Assembly (NCBI RefSeq): GCF_002906165.1
Contig: NZ_PPCN01000018.1
Location: 1 to 64,000 of the forward strand
DNA: 64,000 bases
Direction: 5' to 3'
Source: Roseibium marinum
GTDB lineage: Bacteria; Pseudomonadota; Alphaproteobacteria; Rhizobiales; Stappiaceae
Shown here: positions 37,050 through 46,061 of the stretch, in pieces
Layout: each line of letters begins with the position of its first letter
How positions within the stretch are numbered: the stretch's first letter is position 1
Position numbers and translations under genes: made by a program
The notes under the pieces: model-generated
What the model was told of the DNA's origin: nothing
Seen by the model: the letters and a program-made list of their open reading frames with translations, nothing else
The model's database searches: none

Positions 37050-37997
37050 CTATATCGCCTGCAACGTGTAGACCGAAAAGAGATTGTCCTTGTCGCTGTC
37101 CTGATTAAGGACCCGCCAACCTCCCTTGTTGACGATCGAGGTGAAGGCCTCTTCGCTGTATTTGTGCGAATTCTCCGTGTGGATGGTTTCGCCTTCAGCG
37201 AAGGAGATGCTTTCGCCGCTCACCGTCACCGTCTGGCTTCTCAGACTTTCCAGATGCATCTCAATACGGCTTTCACCGGCGTTCCAGAGCGCCCGGTGGG
37301 CAAAGGCCGCAAGGTCGAAATCAGCCCCAAGCTCACGATTGATCCGCTGCAGCAGGTTCCGGTTGAATGCGGCCGTGACGCCTGCCGGATCGTCATAGGC
37401 CTTGATCAGGACCGCCTCGTCCTTCGGCCTGTCTACCCCGACGATCATGGTCGCTTCCGGCATGGCGGCGCGGATATTGCCCAGCAGGTCGGCGGCTTCG
37501 GACCGTTCGAAATTGCCGATGGTCGATCCGGGAAAGAACACCAGAACCGGAAGTTCCGGCAGCAGCGGCAGCTTTCCGAGCGGCTGTGTGAAATCCGCTG
37601 CCACAGGAATGACGGCAAGCGAGGGATAGGCGCGCCGAACCCGTTCGGCGGCGTCCTGCAGGTGATTGGCTGAGATGTCAACCGGCATATAGACCGAAAG
37701 ATCCTCGAAGGCTCCGAGCAACAGGTTGGTCTTGCGGCTCGAGCCGCTGCCGAGTTCGACCATGGCGCCACGAGCTCCGGGCAGGTGCCGGTATTTGCGG
37801 ACGTTGTCCTCAAGGATCGCCAGTTCGGTGCGGGTCGGATAATAGGCGTCCAGCTCGGTAATGGCTTCGAACAGATGCGAGCCGACATCGTCGTACAGCC
37901 ATTTGCTGCTGACGGCCTTTCGCGGCGCCTTCAGGCCAGCAAGGATCTCGGTCCTGAAGGTGGCCTGGGTCATGTTTGGGGAGACGTGTTTGGTCAT
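37050..37997 (-). CDS. egtD: L-histidine N(alpha)-methyltransferase
   Basis: 315 residues, the usual size. EgtD trimethylates histidine with S-adenosylmethionine to hercynine, the first step of ergothioneine synthesis. Family features are SKWLYDDVGSHLFEAITELDAYYPTR split over residues 25-50, MVELGSGSSRKTNLLL (SAM site), VFFPGSTIGNFER and GVDRPKDEAVLIKAYDD. It overlaps egtB by ATGA (37994-37997), so the two are made together. Confidence 0.95.
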   Translation of the reverse strand: MTKHVSPNMTQATFRTEILAGLKAPRKAVSSKWLYDDVGSHLFEAITELDAYYPTRTELAILEDNVRKYRHLPGARGAMVELGSGSSRKTNLLLGAFEDLSVYMPVDISANHLQDAAERVRRAYPSLAVIPVAADFTQPLGKLPLLPELPVLVFFPGSTIGNFERSEAADLLGNIRAAMPEATMIVGVDRPKDEAVLIKAYDDPAGVTAAFNRNLLQRINRELGADFDLAAFAHRALWNAGESRIEMHLESLRSQTVTVSGESISFAEGETIHTENSHKYSEEAFTSIVNKGGWRVLNQDSDKDNLFSVYTLQAI

Positions 37998-39259
37998 TGG
38001 TCTGCTGCCAGTCTCAGGCCGAGCATCTGCCAGCGCTGATGGGGATAGAAGAAGGTGCGGTAGGAGGCCCGCATCTGTTGTCTCGGCGTGGCGCAGGAGC
38101 CGCCGCGCAGCACCATCTGATTCACCATGAATTTGCCGTTATATTCGCCGATGGCACCCTCCGGTGGCGTGAAACCGGGGTAGGGGGAAAAGTCGCTGCT
38201 GGTCCATTGCCACACGTCGCCCCAAAGGCCGGATCTGCGGCCGACCGGCATGAATGCACCGTTTTCCAGGAAATTTCCGTCGATATCCGTCGGCTCGGCC
38301 GCCGCTTCCCATTCCGCTTCCGTCGGCAGACGGTAACCCGCCCAGCGGGCGAAGGCGTCGGCTTCATAGTAGCTGACGTGAACCACTGGGGCAGAGAGGT
38401 CGACGGGACGGGGCCCCTGCAGCGTATAGGTCCACCAGACACCATCCTGGCGCCACCAGTAGAGCGGCGAGTCCCAGCCGTTTTTCTCGCGCACCGCCCA
38501 GCCTTCCATGAGCCAGAGCGTCTGGTTTGCGTACCCGCCGTCCTCCATGAAGGCGATCCACTCGCCGTTGGTGACAGGGCGGTCGCAGAGCCGGTAAGGA
38601 TCGAGCCACACCTTGTGGCGCGGGCCTTCGCAGTCATAGGCGAAACCCTCGCCGTCATGCCCGATCTCGAGCAGGCCGCCGTCGTAACCTGTCCAGCCGG
38701 TCTCGTTCACCGCGCTGACGCTGGCGGGTTTGGGTTCGATATAGGCGGGAAGGAGCGGGTTATAGGAAAAGGCGTTGAGAAGATCGGTCACCAGCAGTTC
38801 CTGGTGCTGCATTTCATGATGACAACCAAGCGTGATCAGTGCTTCCAGCCGCTCCGGATCAAGCGCGAAGGTGTCCCGGGCCAGTCCTTCGCGCACAGCG
38901 TCCTCCACATGGGAGCGATAGCTGAGCACATCGGTGACGGTCGGCCTCGACAGCAGGCCGCGGCGGGAGCGGGTATGCCGGGGTCCGGCCTGCACGTAAT
39001 AGGAATTGAACAGCACCGCGAAACGGTCGTCCTTCGGCCGGTAACCGGGAAGCGAGGGCTTCAGGATGAATTCCTCGAAAAACCAGGTCGTGTGCGCCAG
39101 ATGCCACTTGGGAGGGCTGGCATCCTCCATCGACTGCAGGCCCATGTCTTCGTCGTTCAACGGCGCGACAAGCCCAAGCGATTGCGCCCTGACCGTTTCG
39201 AAGAGATCCGAAGCCGCGGAAACCGGTGACGGTTCCGCCCGTCCGTCCAGGTTAGTCAT
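37994..39259 (-). CDS. egtB: Ergothioneine biosynthesis sulfoxide synthase
   Basis: 421 residues from the ATG at 39259, six bases after GGAGGA. The ATG at 39265 touches that site. The N-terminal DinB-like domain carries iron ligands (WHLAHTTWFFEEF and HHEMQHQELL). The C-terminal FGE-sulfatase-like domain has PVTNGEWIAFMEDGGY, YRLPTEAEWEAAA and VLRGGSCATP. The enzyme joins hercynine to a thiol with oxygen and non-haem iron in the cytoplasm. No egtA, egtC or egtE gene is nearby, as is common in alphaproteobacteria. Confidence 0.95.
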   Translation of the reverse strand: MTNLDGRAEPSPVSAASDLFETVRAQSLGLVAPLNDEDMGLQSMEDASPPKWHLAHTTWFFEEFILKPSLPGYRPKDDRFAVLFNSYYVQAGPRHTRSRRGLLSRPTVTDVLSYRSHVEDAVREGLARDTFALDPERLEALITLGCHHEMQHQELLVTDLLNAFSYNPLLPAYIEPKPASVSAVNETGWTGYDGGLLEIGHDGEGFAYDCEGPRHKVWLDPYRLCDRPVTNGEWIAFMEDGGYANQTLWLMEGWAVREKNGWDSPLYWWRQDGVWWTYTLQGPRPVDLSAPVVHVSYYEADAFARWAGYRLPTEAEWEAAAEPTDIDGNFLENGAFMPVGRRSGLWGDVWQWTSSDFSPYPGFTPPEGAIGEYNGKFMVNQMVLRGGSCATPRQQMRASYRTFFYPHQRWQMLGLRLAADQ

Positions 39260-39814
39260 TTGCATTCCTCCACGCGGAACCCGGCAAAATGCCTCCGGCC
39301 GGTCCTGTGACTGCCACCAGGCGGTTTGAAGGTAGGAGGGCTTCAGGGTTTTCCAATGTCGAAATTTGCAACTGGCCGGTGCACGAATGCGCGGCCGGGA
39401 CGCCTGTTTCCGGGTTGTTGAGAAAATAAAACAATGTTTTGAATAGTCCCATCATCGCCTCTTAAGCAAAGAAAAGTCCACAAAACCTTGGTTTCAGGTG
39501 TTATTTTGAACTTTTCAAACGCGGGAAAGTTCCCGATCGATGGCTGGGAAAATAGAAAACCAATCCTGACAGGGTGTGTCAGGATTGATTGCAGCGCCTC
39601 TTCACATTGGCGTGAGATTTCCGCTGACCGAACTTCGCGCACCGAAAGCGCGTTGTTGGAAACGCGCCGCCATCACGTTGGTTCAAGACAGATTGGCTTG
39701 CCCTTCGCCGGGCATGGTTGCCATGCAGCCCTCTTTGATGTCACAGCTTGGAACAGAAAGAACAGGTGACGCAGAGCTGCGCCCGACCGTGTCAGCTCAA
39801 TTCAGGGAGGTTCC
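39260..39814. other. Divergent intergenic region egtB/dapA with a perfect dyad
   Basis: 555 bases. It holds the outward promoters and, at 39562-39586, a perfect inverted repeat (AATCCTGACA, GGGTG, TGTCAGGATT). As both neighbouring genes point away, this is unlikely to be a terminator. No gene with a good start site was recognised on either strand. Confidence 0.55.
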
Positions 39815-40693
39815 ATGCCGGACATCAGAGGATCCATTCCCGCGCTTGTAACGCCCTTCAGGGACGGCAAGGTGGATTTCGAGGCGCTTGAGCGTCTCGT
39901 CGAATGGCACATTGAAGAAGGCAGCCACGGCATCGTTGCCGTCGGCACGACCGGCGAAAGCCCGACGGTCTCCAAGGACGAGCACAAGGATCTCATCAAA
40001 CGGGTCGTGGAGCTGGTGAACGGCCGCGTGCCGGTTATCGCGGGCACCGGCTCCAATGCGACAGCGCAATCCCTCGACATGCTTCAGGCAGCGGAAGCTG
40101 CCGGTGCCGATGCCGCGCTCGTCGTGACACCCTATTACAACAAGCCCAACCAGGCGGGGCTGCTCGCCCATTACCGGATCCTGCACGACAACAGCACGCT
40201 GCCGATCATCCTTTATAATATTCCCGGCCGTTGCGTGATCGACATCCTGCCCGAGACCATGGCCGAGATGGCCCGCTGGCCCAGGATCATTGGCGTCAAG
40301 GACGCCACCGGCAGCATGGAGCGGGTCAGTCAGCAGCGCGCGCTCTGCGGCAAGTCCTTTATTCAGTTGAGCGCCGAAGATGCCGCCGTTCTGGGGTTCA
40401 ATGCCCATGGCGGGCGGGGCTGCATCTCGGTCACCGCCAATGTCGCGCCGCGCCTGTGCGCCGAATTCCAGAAAGCGTCCCTTGCCGAGGATCTGGGCCT
40501 GGCCCGGGACTACCAGGACCGCCTGCTGCCCCTGCATGCGGCGGTCTTTCTCGAGCCCCCCGCGGCCTGCGTGAAATACGCGCTCGCGAAACTGGGGCAT
40601 TGCCGCGAGGACGTCCGCCTGCCGCTCACGCCGGTCACCGGGGAAACGAGGCTGGCAATCGACCGGGCCATGGAAACCGCCGGGTTGATCTGA
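39815..40693 (+). CDS. dapA: 4-hydroxy-tetrahydrodipicolinate synthase (DapA)
   Basis: 292 residues, preceded by AGGGAGG. Class I aldolase fold with the family marks: GTTGESPTVSKDEH (pyruvate pocket), YYNKPNQAGLLAHY with the catalytic Tyr, IGVKDATGS with the Schiff-base Lys (about residue 163). DapA condenses pyruvate with aspartate semialdehyde in lysine and diaminopimelate synthesis. It stands alone, so a related pyruvate aldolase in a catabolic role is a possible alternative. Confidence 0.9.
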   Translation: MPDIRGSIPALVTPFRDGKVDFEALERLVEWHIEEGSHGIVAVGTTGESPTVSKDEHKDLIKRVVELVNGRVPVIAGTGSNATAQSLDMLQAAEAAGADAALVVTPYYNKPNQAGLLAHYRILHDNSTLPIILYNIPGRCVIDILPETMAEMARWPRIIGVKDATGSMERVSQQRALCGKSFIQLSAEDAAVLGFNAHGGRGCISVTANVAPRLCAEFQKASLAEDLGLARDYQDRLLPLHAAVFLEPPAACVKYALAKLGHCREDVRLPLTPVTGETRLAIDRAMETAGLI

Positions 40694-40830
40694 GCTTCCG
40701 CCTTCGCCTTATGCCAGTATTGGTGGAATTTGTAATTTTCGGCATTGGTGATATTTACATGAGATTCGCCGCTTCTTGATCTGCGAGGCCGCCAAGCTTG
40801 AGAGCGATTTTCTCCCGTGAGACAGCCAAG

Positions 40831-41865
40831 ATGCCGAAGCGAACGCCGGAAGACATAGTGGACCGGCAAGCTCCGGCGATCCTGAGCGGCACGGACGGGA
40901 CTGGCAAGTCGGCCAGCGAGAACGGTGTCTTTCAGTCCGCAGTGATCGAGGACCCGGCCGTCCAGGCGCTGCTTCAGCCCTGGGTCGAGATGGAGTGCCA
41001 TCAGCTCAGTCATGGCGGCACAGTGGCGCGGCTGGACAGCCTTGATCTTGGAACGCACCAGGTTGTCCGCGAGCGCCAGGAGACATCGATCCACAAACTT
41101 GGCGCCACGCCGCCTGACTTCTGCACCTTGTCCTTCTGCATGAAAGCTCGGAGGTCCAGGTTTGCCGAACATTGCGCCGAAGAGGGCGAAACGATCTTCT
41201 TCATGCCCGGGAACGTCGAGTTCGACGTATTTGTTCCCGCGGGAGGCGAGACCGCCTATGTCGGCTTCAGCCAGGAACAATTCCTGCAAGGCGCACGGAT
41301 CCTCAATCCGGGGTTCTGGGAAAAGCCTCCGAAAGGCGTCGTGCCGCTGACCGCCTGCCGGCGAAGCGAACTCAAGAGCGCCGTCGATCTCTGGCTCCGG
41401 ACGGCCCGGGAGGCTGCCGGGCGTGGCGCGCCGCTGGATCCGGATGTCGTGCGCGGCCATCTTTTGCAGACTGTCCTGCAAATAGCCACCGTCACGGAAG
41501 AAGATATCGCACCGACGATCAACGAACGTCTGCGCGCTTTGCAGATCGGGCGAACGGCCCGATCCTTCGTCGATGAAAGCCTTGATACCGGCGAGCTGCC
41601 AACACTCGTCGGTATCTGCGCGGCGCTCGGCGTGTCCGAACGGACCCTGCGCTATGCCTTCCGCGAATATGTCGGCCTGTCTCCGGTCGCTTATCTGCGG
41701 GCCCGCCGGTTGAGCCGCGTCCGCGCGGTGCTTGCCGCGTCTGATCCGCAGGATGTCACGATCACCCAGGTGGCGATGCGCTATGGCTTCCTGCATCTCG
41801 GCCGCTTTGCCGGAGATTACAGGCTCATGTTCGGCGAAATGCCTTCAATGACGCTCGCTTCGTGA
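40831..41865 (+). CDS. AraC-family transcription regulator
   Basis: 344 residues from MPKRTPEDIVDR. A TTG at 40798 is possible but lacks a site. The C-terminal AraC domain (about 250-340) shows two helix-turn-helices: LPTLVGICAALGVSERTLRYAFREYVGLSP and ITQVAMRYGFLHLGRFAGDYRLMFGEMPS. The N-terminal 200 residues are an unassigned sensor domain. It precedes the autotransporter gene in the same direction and could regulate it. Confidence 0.85.
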   Translation: MPKRTPEDIVDRQAPAILSGTDGTGKSASENGVFQSAVIEDPAVQALLQPWVEMECHQLSHGGTVARLDSLDLGTHQVVRERQETSIHKLGATPPDFCTLSFCMKARRSRFAEHCAEEGETIFFMPGNVEFDVFVPAGGETAYVGFSQEQFLQGARILNPGFWEKPPKGVVPLTACRRSELKSAVDLWLRTAREAAGRGAPLDPDVVRGHLLQTVLQIATVTEEDIAPTINERLRALQIGRTARSFVDESLDTGELPTLVGICAALGVSERTLRYAFREYVGLSPVAYLRARRLSRVRAVLAASDPQDVTITQVAMRYGFLHLGRFAGDYRLMFGEMPSMTLAS

Positions 41866-42084
41866 AAATTTTATTTAACCGTCTCTGTTTTGCCGAAATC
41901 GGATAGCTGGCGTCGGGCAATGACTCTAGTGTGCGCGCAAAGAACTTGGACGAGGGAACGCAGAGTCCCTCACGCTAGCCTGAGGAAAAAATTCTTGTCG
42001 TCCGAAAAAGCTGTGCCGCCTCAGGCCCGAAACTTGAATGACGCCAACCGTTTCTTGCAGCCAGGGGACAGCACCGCAAGACCA

Positions 42085-44910
42085 ATGGACCCATCGCTCA
42101 CTCGTAGGTCCCGGTACCGGTCACCATACGCCTGGGCCATGGCGTCCGTTGCCGCGGTTTCGCTGTTCCCGGCCGGGGGGCAGGCGGCATCGCCCGTGAT
42201 CGGCGCGAACGGCACAAACGGGTCATCAATCGGCCTCAACGACACGCTGGTCGTGACCACCCTGACCACCGGCCTGGATTTCGACACAACGGACTTGACC
42301 GCTGTGGCAATCATTAGCAGCGGCGATCAAATCTCTGTATCCGTCAATGGTTCGCCTGCCGTCTTCATATCGATCTTTACGGGGGACACGCTGCAGGAGC
42401 TGGCCGCCGAGATTGACGCCATCGACGGCGTTCGGGCGACAGTCACCCAAACCGGTTCCAACGACACCATGAGCATTACCCCGGAAGACGTGAACACCAC
42501 CGTGGTGGTGGCCAACGCTGGAGGACTCCCGTTGTCCGCGGCCGGGTTAAACTTACCCGGTGCGCCTGTTACCTTCACGCCTGTCTCCACCCCGGGAGGC
42601 GACGGGACCAACGGTGGAGCTGCACAGGCATCGGCGGCCGCGACGCAGGTTTTCGGCGCAACCAGCTTCACCGGAGGAGCCGGCGGTGCCGGTGGTACGA
42701 CCGCCTACAACCTCGCTGCGACGGACGGTGGTGACGGCGGTGACGGCGGTGACGGCTTCCTGATCAACTCGGCCATGACACGTGTCGAACTTTCGGGCTC
42801 CTCCACTGTGATCGCCGGCGGGAGCGGTGGCGCTGGAGGCGCGGGAAGCGGCGGGGGAAATGTCGGGTCTCATGGAACCGGCGGCATCGGCATTCATCTG
42901 GTCGGCGCGGGCCTCGGCGCGGTGGAAATCGTCAATCGCGGAACGGTCTCGGGGGGGCTGAGCGGCGATGGCACGACCCGGAATCATGCGATCTATCTTG
43001 AGAACTCCGGCAATACCCTCAAGATGTACAGCGGAAGCGCCTTGACCGGGGACGTCTATCTGGGAACGGCGGACGGCACGCTGGAACTGGACGGGTCCGG
43101 GACTGAAGACGCAGATTTTTCCGGCGTCGCCACGCTCAGCCTGACGGAGGGATCTAGCTGGACGTTGTCGGGCGATATCGATCCGAACACGGGCGGCCTT
43201 TCGATTGCCGCAGCGAGCTCCAGTACGCTTGTGCTCACCGGAAACCTGAGCGGGGACGGGCTTGCGAAATCGGGTGAGGGGACGCTTTCGATTTCCTCCA
43301 CGGGGGCCTTCTCCAACGGGATTACCGTCTCAGGCGGCGCACTCACAGTCAACGGCAGCGCGGGCGCGGTAACCCTGAACGGTGGCACCCTGAACGGCTC
43401 GGGGACTGTCGGCGCACTGACGGCGAACTCCGGCAGCACGGTTGCGCCGGGCAATTCCATCGGCACGCTCAATGTCACCGGCAATACCAGCTTTGCCGCA
43501 GGCTCCACCTACGCGGTCGAGGTCGACAAGGACGGCAATGCCGACAAGATCGCCGCCACGGGCACCGTGACCATCGACAGTGGCGCAACCGTCCAAGTGT
43601 CGGCGGAAAACGGCACCGATGACGGCTCCACCTATGCCCCGACCACCACTTACACGATCCTGACCGGGGGGGCGGGTGTCACCGGCACCTTCGGTTCGGT
43701 CAGCGAGGACTTCGCTTTCCTCGACGCCGCCCTTGGCTATGGTGCCAACAAGGTCACCCTCGAGTTGACGCGTAATGCGTCAAGCTTCGCCTCTGCCGCG
43801 AAGACCGCGAACCAACGTGGGGCCGCGGGCGGTGTCAGCAGCCTGGGTGCCGGCAATGCGGTCTATGACGCGGTGGTTGTCCTGAGCGAGGCGGATGCCC
43901 GATCCGCCTTCGATTCCCTGTCGGGCGAGGTGCATAGTTCCACAAACACCCTTCTTATCCAGCAGAGCAGCGTTGCCCGCGATGCCGTGGGCGAGCGCAT
44001 TCGCGGAGCCTTTGACAGCGTGGCCTCCGGCGATATGCCAATGATCGCCTTCAATGGTCCCGGCGAAGCTCCCGCGGCCTCCGGTCGGGCAGTCGCCTGG
44101 GGCCAGGCCTATGGCAACTGGGGCAGGATTGGCGGCGACGGCAATGCAAGTACCATGGACCATTCCGGTGGCGGCATGGTCCTGGGCGCGGACATGGAAA
44201 TCCTGGCTGGCTGGCGCACCGGTGTGATGGCCGGCTATGGCAATACCAGCTTCGATGTCGATGCCCGTGCATCGTCAGGCGATGCCGGAAGCTACATGCT
44301 TGGCGCTTATGCAGGCCGTCAATTTGGCCCGCTGGGCCTGCGGATGGGCGCCAACTACACCCTCCATGACGTCTCTACCAGCCGCAACGCGACCGCCGGA
44401 ACGCTGACGAACACATTAAGCGCGAACTATAACGCCGCCACCGCACAGCTCTTCGGCGAGGCCGGCTATTCCTTCGGCACCGGTGCCGCCCGGTTCGAGC
44501 CGTTCGCGGGCGTCGCCCTGATCCATCAGCGCAGCGATGCCTTCACGGAGACCGGCGGTGCTTCGGCTCTCTCCGTCGACGCCACATCGCAGACCCTCGG
44601 CGTCACCACTCTCGGCCTGCGGACCGAGTGGCAGGTGGCCGCCGGCGATCATGTTACCGCCTCGCTCAGCGGTTCTGTCGGCTGGTCTCATGTCCTTGGC
44701 GATCCGGCTGCCACCTCGACAATGCGCTTTGCCACCGGCGACGGCTTCAAGATCAGCGGCACGCCGCTCGACCGCGACACGGCCCTTGTCGAGACGGGTC
44801 TGATTTTCGGCCTGGGCGAAAGAGCAAGATTCGACGTCAGCTATCATGGTGAGCTCGGCGAAAAGTCGCAGAACCATGGCTTCAACGCGAAATTCTCCGC
44901 ACGGTTCTAG
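42085..44910 (+). CDS. Type V autotransporter with flagellin-IN-like N-terminal segment
   Basis: 941 residues. The Met at 42085 precedes a signal peptide (YAWAMASVAAVSLFPAGGQAA). An upstream in-frame extension to 41890 is doubtful. Residues about 70-140 (ISSGDQISVSVNGSPAVFI, GDTLQELAAEIDAIDGV) resemble the flagellin/FlgK 'IN' repeat. Gly-rich runs such as GGDGGDGGDG follow (about 195-280). Then a beta-helix passenger repeat (LVLTGNLSGDGLAKSGEGTL, NGGTLNGSGTVGAL, VAPGNSIGTLNVTG). The last 270 residues form the membrane beta-barrel from AWGQAYGNWGRIGGDG, ending in Phe (FSARF). Probably a surface adhesin. Confidence 0.9.
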   Translation: MDPSLTRRSRYRSPYAWAMASVAAVSLFPAGGQAASPVIGANGTNGSSIGLNDTLVVTTLTTGLDFDTTDLTAVAIISSGDQISVSVNGSPAVFISIFTGDTLQELAAEIDAIDGVRATVTQTGSNDTMSITPEDVNTTVVVANAGGLPLSAAGLNLPGAPVTFTPVSTPGGDGTNGGAAQASAAATQVFGATSFTGGAGGAGGTTAYNLAATDGGDGGDGGDGFLINSAMTRVELSGSSTVIAGGSGGAGGAGSGGGNVGSHGTGGIGIHLVGAGLGAVEIVNRGTVSGGLSGDGTTRNHAIYLENSGNTLKMYSGSALTGDVYLGTADGTLELDGSGTEDADFSGVATLSLTEGSSWTLSGDIDPNTGGLSIAAASSSTLVLTGNLSGDGLAKSGEGTLSISSTGAFSNGITVSGGALTVNGSAGAVTLNGGTLNGSGTVGALTANSGSTVAPGNSIGTLNVTGNTSFAAGSTYAVEVDKDGNADKIAATGTVTIDSGATVQVSAENGTDDGSTYAPTTTYTILTGGAGVTGTFGSVSEDFAFLDAALGYGANKVTLELTRNASSFASAAKTANQRGAAGGVSSLGAGNAVYDAVVVLSEADARSAFDSLSGEVHSSTNTLLIQQSSVARDAVGERIRGAFDSVASGDMPMIAFNGPGEAPAASGRAVAWGQAYGNWGRIGGDGNASTMDHSGGGMVLGADMEILAGWRTGVMAGYGNTSFDVDARASSGDAGSYMLGAYAGRQFGPLGLRMGANYTLHDVSTSRNATAGTLTNTLSANYNAATAQLFGEAGYSFGTGAARFEPFAGVALIHQRSDAFTETGGASALSVDATSQTLGVTTLGLRTEWQVAAGDHVTASLSGSVGWSHVLGDPAATSTMRFATGDGFKISGTPLDRDTALVETGLIFGLGERARFDVSYHGELGEKSQNHGFNAKFSARF

Positions 44911-44988
44911 CGCGGGGTTTCCTGAAGTCCTTAGGCCGCCGGCAAACTCAGGGCGGCATTCACTCAACTGGCACCCTGAAATTCGGTC

Positions 44989-45019
44989 TTGACCCTGACA
45001 CTAGCGTCAATCCGCTAGG
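44989..45019 (+). promoter_or_regulatory. MerR-type promoter/operator upstream of the SDR gene
   Basis: TTGACC at 44989-44994 serves as -35. The spacer carries the dyad TGACACTAGCGTCA (44996-45009). A weak -10 (around GCTAGGA) follows about 19-20 bases later. A long spacer with an internal dyad is the mark of MerR-activated promoters. It is nearly identical to the site at 45948-45975. Confidence 0.65.
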
Positions 45020-45069
45020 ACCGGCACGAGGCGCATGAGCGCACGTGTCAATCAGGGAAGCGAACCGGA

Positions 45070-45834
45070 ATGAGTGAACAGACGAACTGGCAGGGCAAGG
45101 TCGCAATCGTAACGGGCGGAAGCTCCGGCATCGGGCAAGCCACGGCTTTGGCGTTGATCGAGCGCGGAGCGAATGTGGTCATCACGGGACGTGATGAGGC
45201 GAAGCTTGACGGGGTTGCCGGCAGAAGCGCGGCAATCGAGGCGGTCCAGGCCGACAGCGCCGACCCGGCCGGCGGCAGGCGCATTGTCGAGGCGGCGATG
45301 GCCCGTTGGGGCAGACTGGATCTGATCGTCAACAATGCCGGGGCCGGCAAACCGCTCGCCATCGATGTCTACGATGCGGAGACAATCGCGGACATCTGCG
45401 CGGTCAACATCGTTGCCCCGTCGCTTCTCTTGAAGGAGGCGCAGACGGCGTTGCGGGAGACGAAGGGCGCGGTCGTCAATATCGGAACAGCGATTTCTCG
45501 AAACGCGGCGCCGGGTCTGGCTCACTATGCGGCCACCAAGGCGGCGCTTGAGCATCTGACCCGATCCTGGGCCATCGAACTTGCACAGGACGGTATCAGG
45601 GTGAATGCCGTCTCTCCCGGCCCCGTCAAGAGCGGCGCCCTGACTGGCATGATGGGTCTGCCCGCCGAAGTCGCGCAATCCATAGAGGAAACCGAGGCTG
45701 CACAGGTCCCGCTGGGACGGCGCGGGGTGACCTCCGATCTTGTGCCGTGGATCCTGAGGCTCGGCAGTTCGGCCAATGAATGGCTCACCGCACAGGTGAT
45801 CACCATTGACGGCGGCTGGTCGCTGAGGAGCTAG
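45070..45834 (+). CDS. Short-chain dehydrogenase/reductase
   Basis: 254 residues. Cofactor motif VTGGSSGIGQA, NNAG (VNNAGAGKPL), catalytic Ser region and YAATKAAL with the Tyr-Lys pair, then the NAVSPGPVKSG segment. NAD(P)-dependent reduction of an unknown carbonyl. The gene has a MerR-type promoter matching that of the MerR gene downstream, so it is probably the main target of that regulator, perhaps in aldehyde or electrophile defence. Confidence 0.9.
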   Translation: MSEQTNWQGKVAIVTGGSSGIGQATALALIERGANVVITGRDEAKLDGVAGRSAAIEAVQADSADPAGGRRIVEAAMARWGRLDLIVNNAGAGKPLAIDVYDAETIADICAVNIVAPSLLLKEAQTALRETKGAVVNIGTAISRNAAPGLAHYAATKAALEHLTRSWAIELAQDGIRVNAVSPGPVKSGALTGMMGLPAEVAQSIEETEAAQVPLGRRGVTSDLVPWILRLGSSANEWLTAQVITIDGGWSLRS

Positions 45835-45861
45835 GCTTTTTTTCCGAACGCTGAAACTCAC

Positions 45862-45895
45862 GGCTTCCCTTCCCCTTGATGGGGAGAGGGAAGCC
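45862..45895. repeat. GC-rich hairpin after the SDR gene
   Basis: GGCTTCCCTTCCCC and GGGGAGAGGGAAGCC pair with one mismatch around a short loop. It may act as a terminator (no T-run) or be a short dispersed palindrome. It lies 27 bases after the SDR stop. Confidence 0.5.
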
Positions 45896-45947
45896 AGCCG
45901 CTTTACCGTCAGAGCAGCTTGTGCGATCGCCTTCTTGAAAATGAGGG

Positions 45948-45975
45948 TTGACCCTGACACTAGTGTCAAGGTGCT
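45948..45975 (+). promoter_or_regulatory. MerR-type promoter/operator upstream of merR
   Basis: TTGACC at 45948-45953, then the perfect palindrome TGACACTAGTGTCA at 45955-45968 and a weak -10 near GCTAGA. It matches the site before the SDR gene with one change in the palindrome, suggesting autoregulation and joint control. Confidence 0.7.
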
Positions 45976-45979
45976 AGAT

Positions 45980-46033
45980 CGTGTCGCATTCAATTGAATT
46001 CAGGAAACCCTGAATCCGCTTGAATGCGACACG
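45980..46033. repeat. 54-bp palindromic repeat, short form
   Basis: Outer arms CGTGTCGCATTCAA (45980-45993) and TTGAATGCGACACG (46020-46033) are perfect complements. An inner stem ATTCAGG/CCTGAAT (45998-46004 and 46009-46015) closes a 4-base loop. Its ends and flanking segments match those of the element at 58080-58184. It lies in the 5' leader of the MerR gene. Confidence 0.75.
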
Positions 46034-46061
46034 CTACGGAACCGCGTGGAAAGGAGCCGGA

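Noticed and set aside
41890-42084. Upstream extension of the autotransporter
   Set aside because: The added 65 residues are basic and unlike a long signal peptide. The Met at 42085 puts a normal signal peptide at the N-terminus, although the Shine-Dalgarno is weak.
45862-45895. Considered as a rho-independent terminator
   Set aside because: No T-run follows on the plus strand, so it is listed as a hairpin repeat only.
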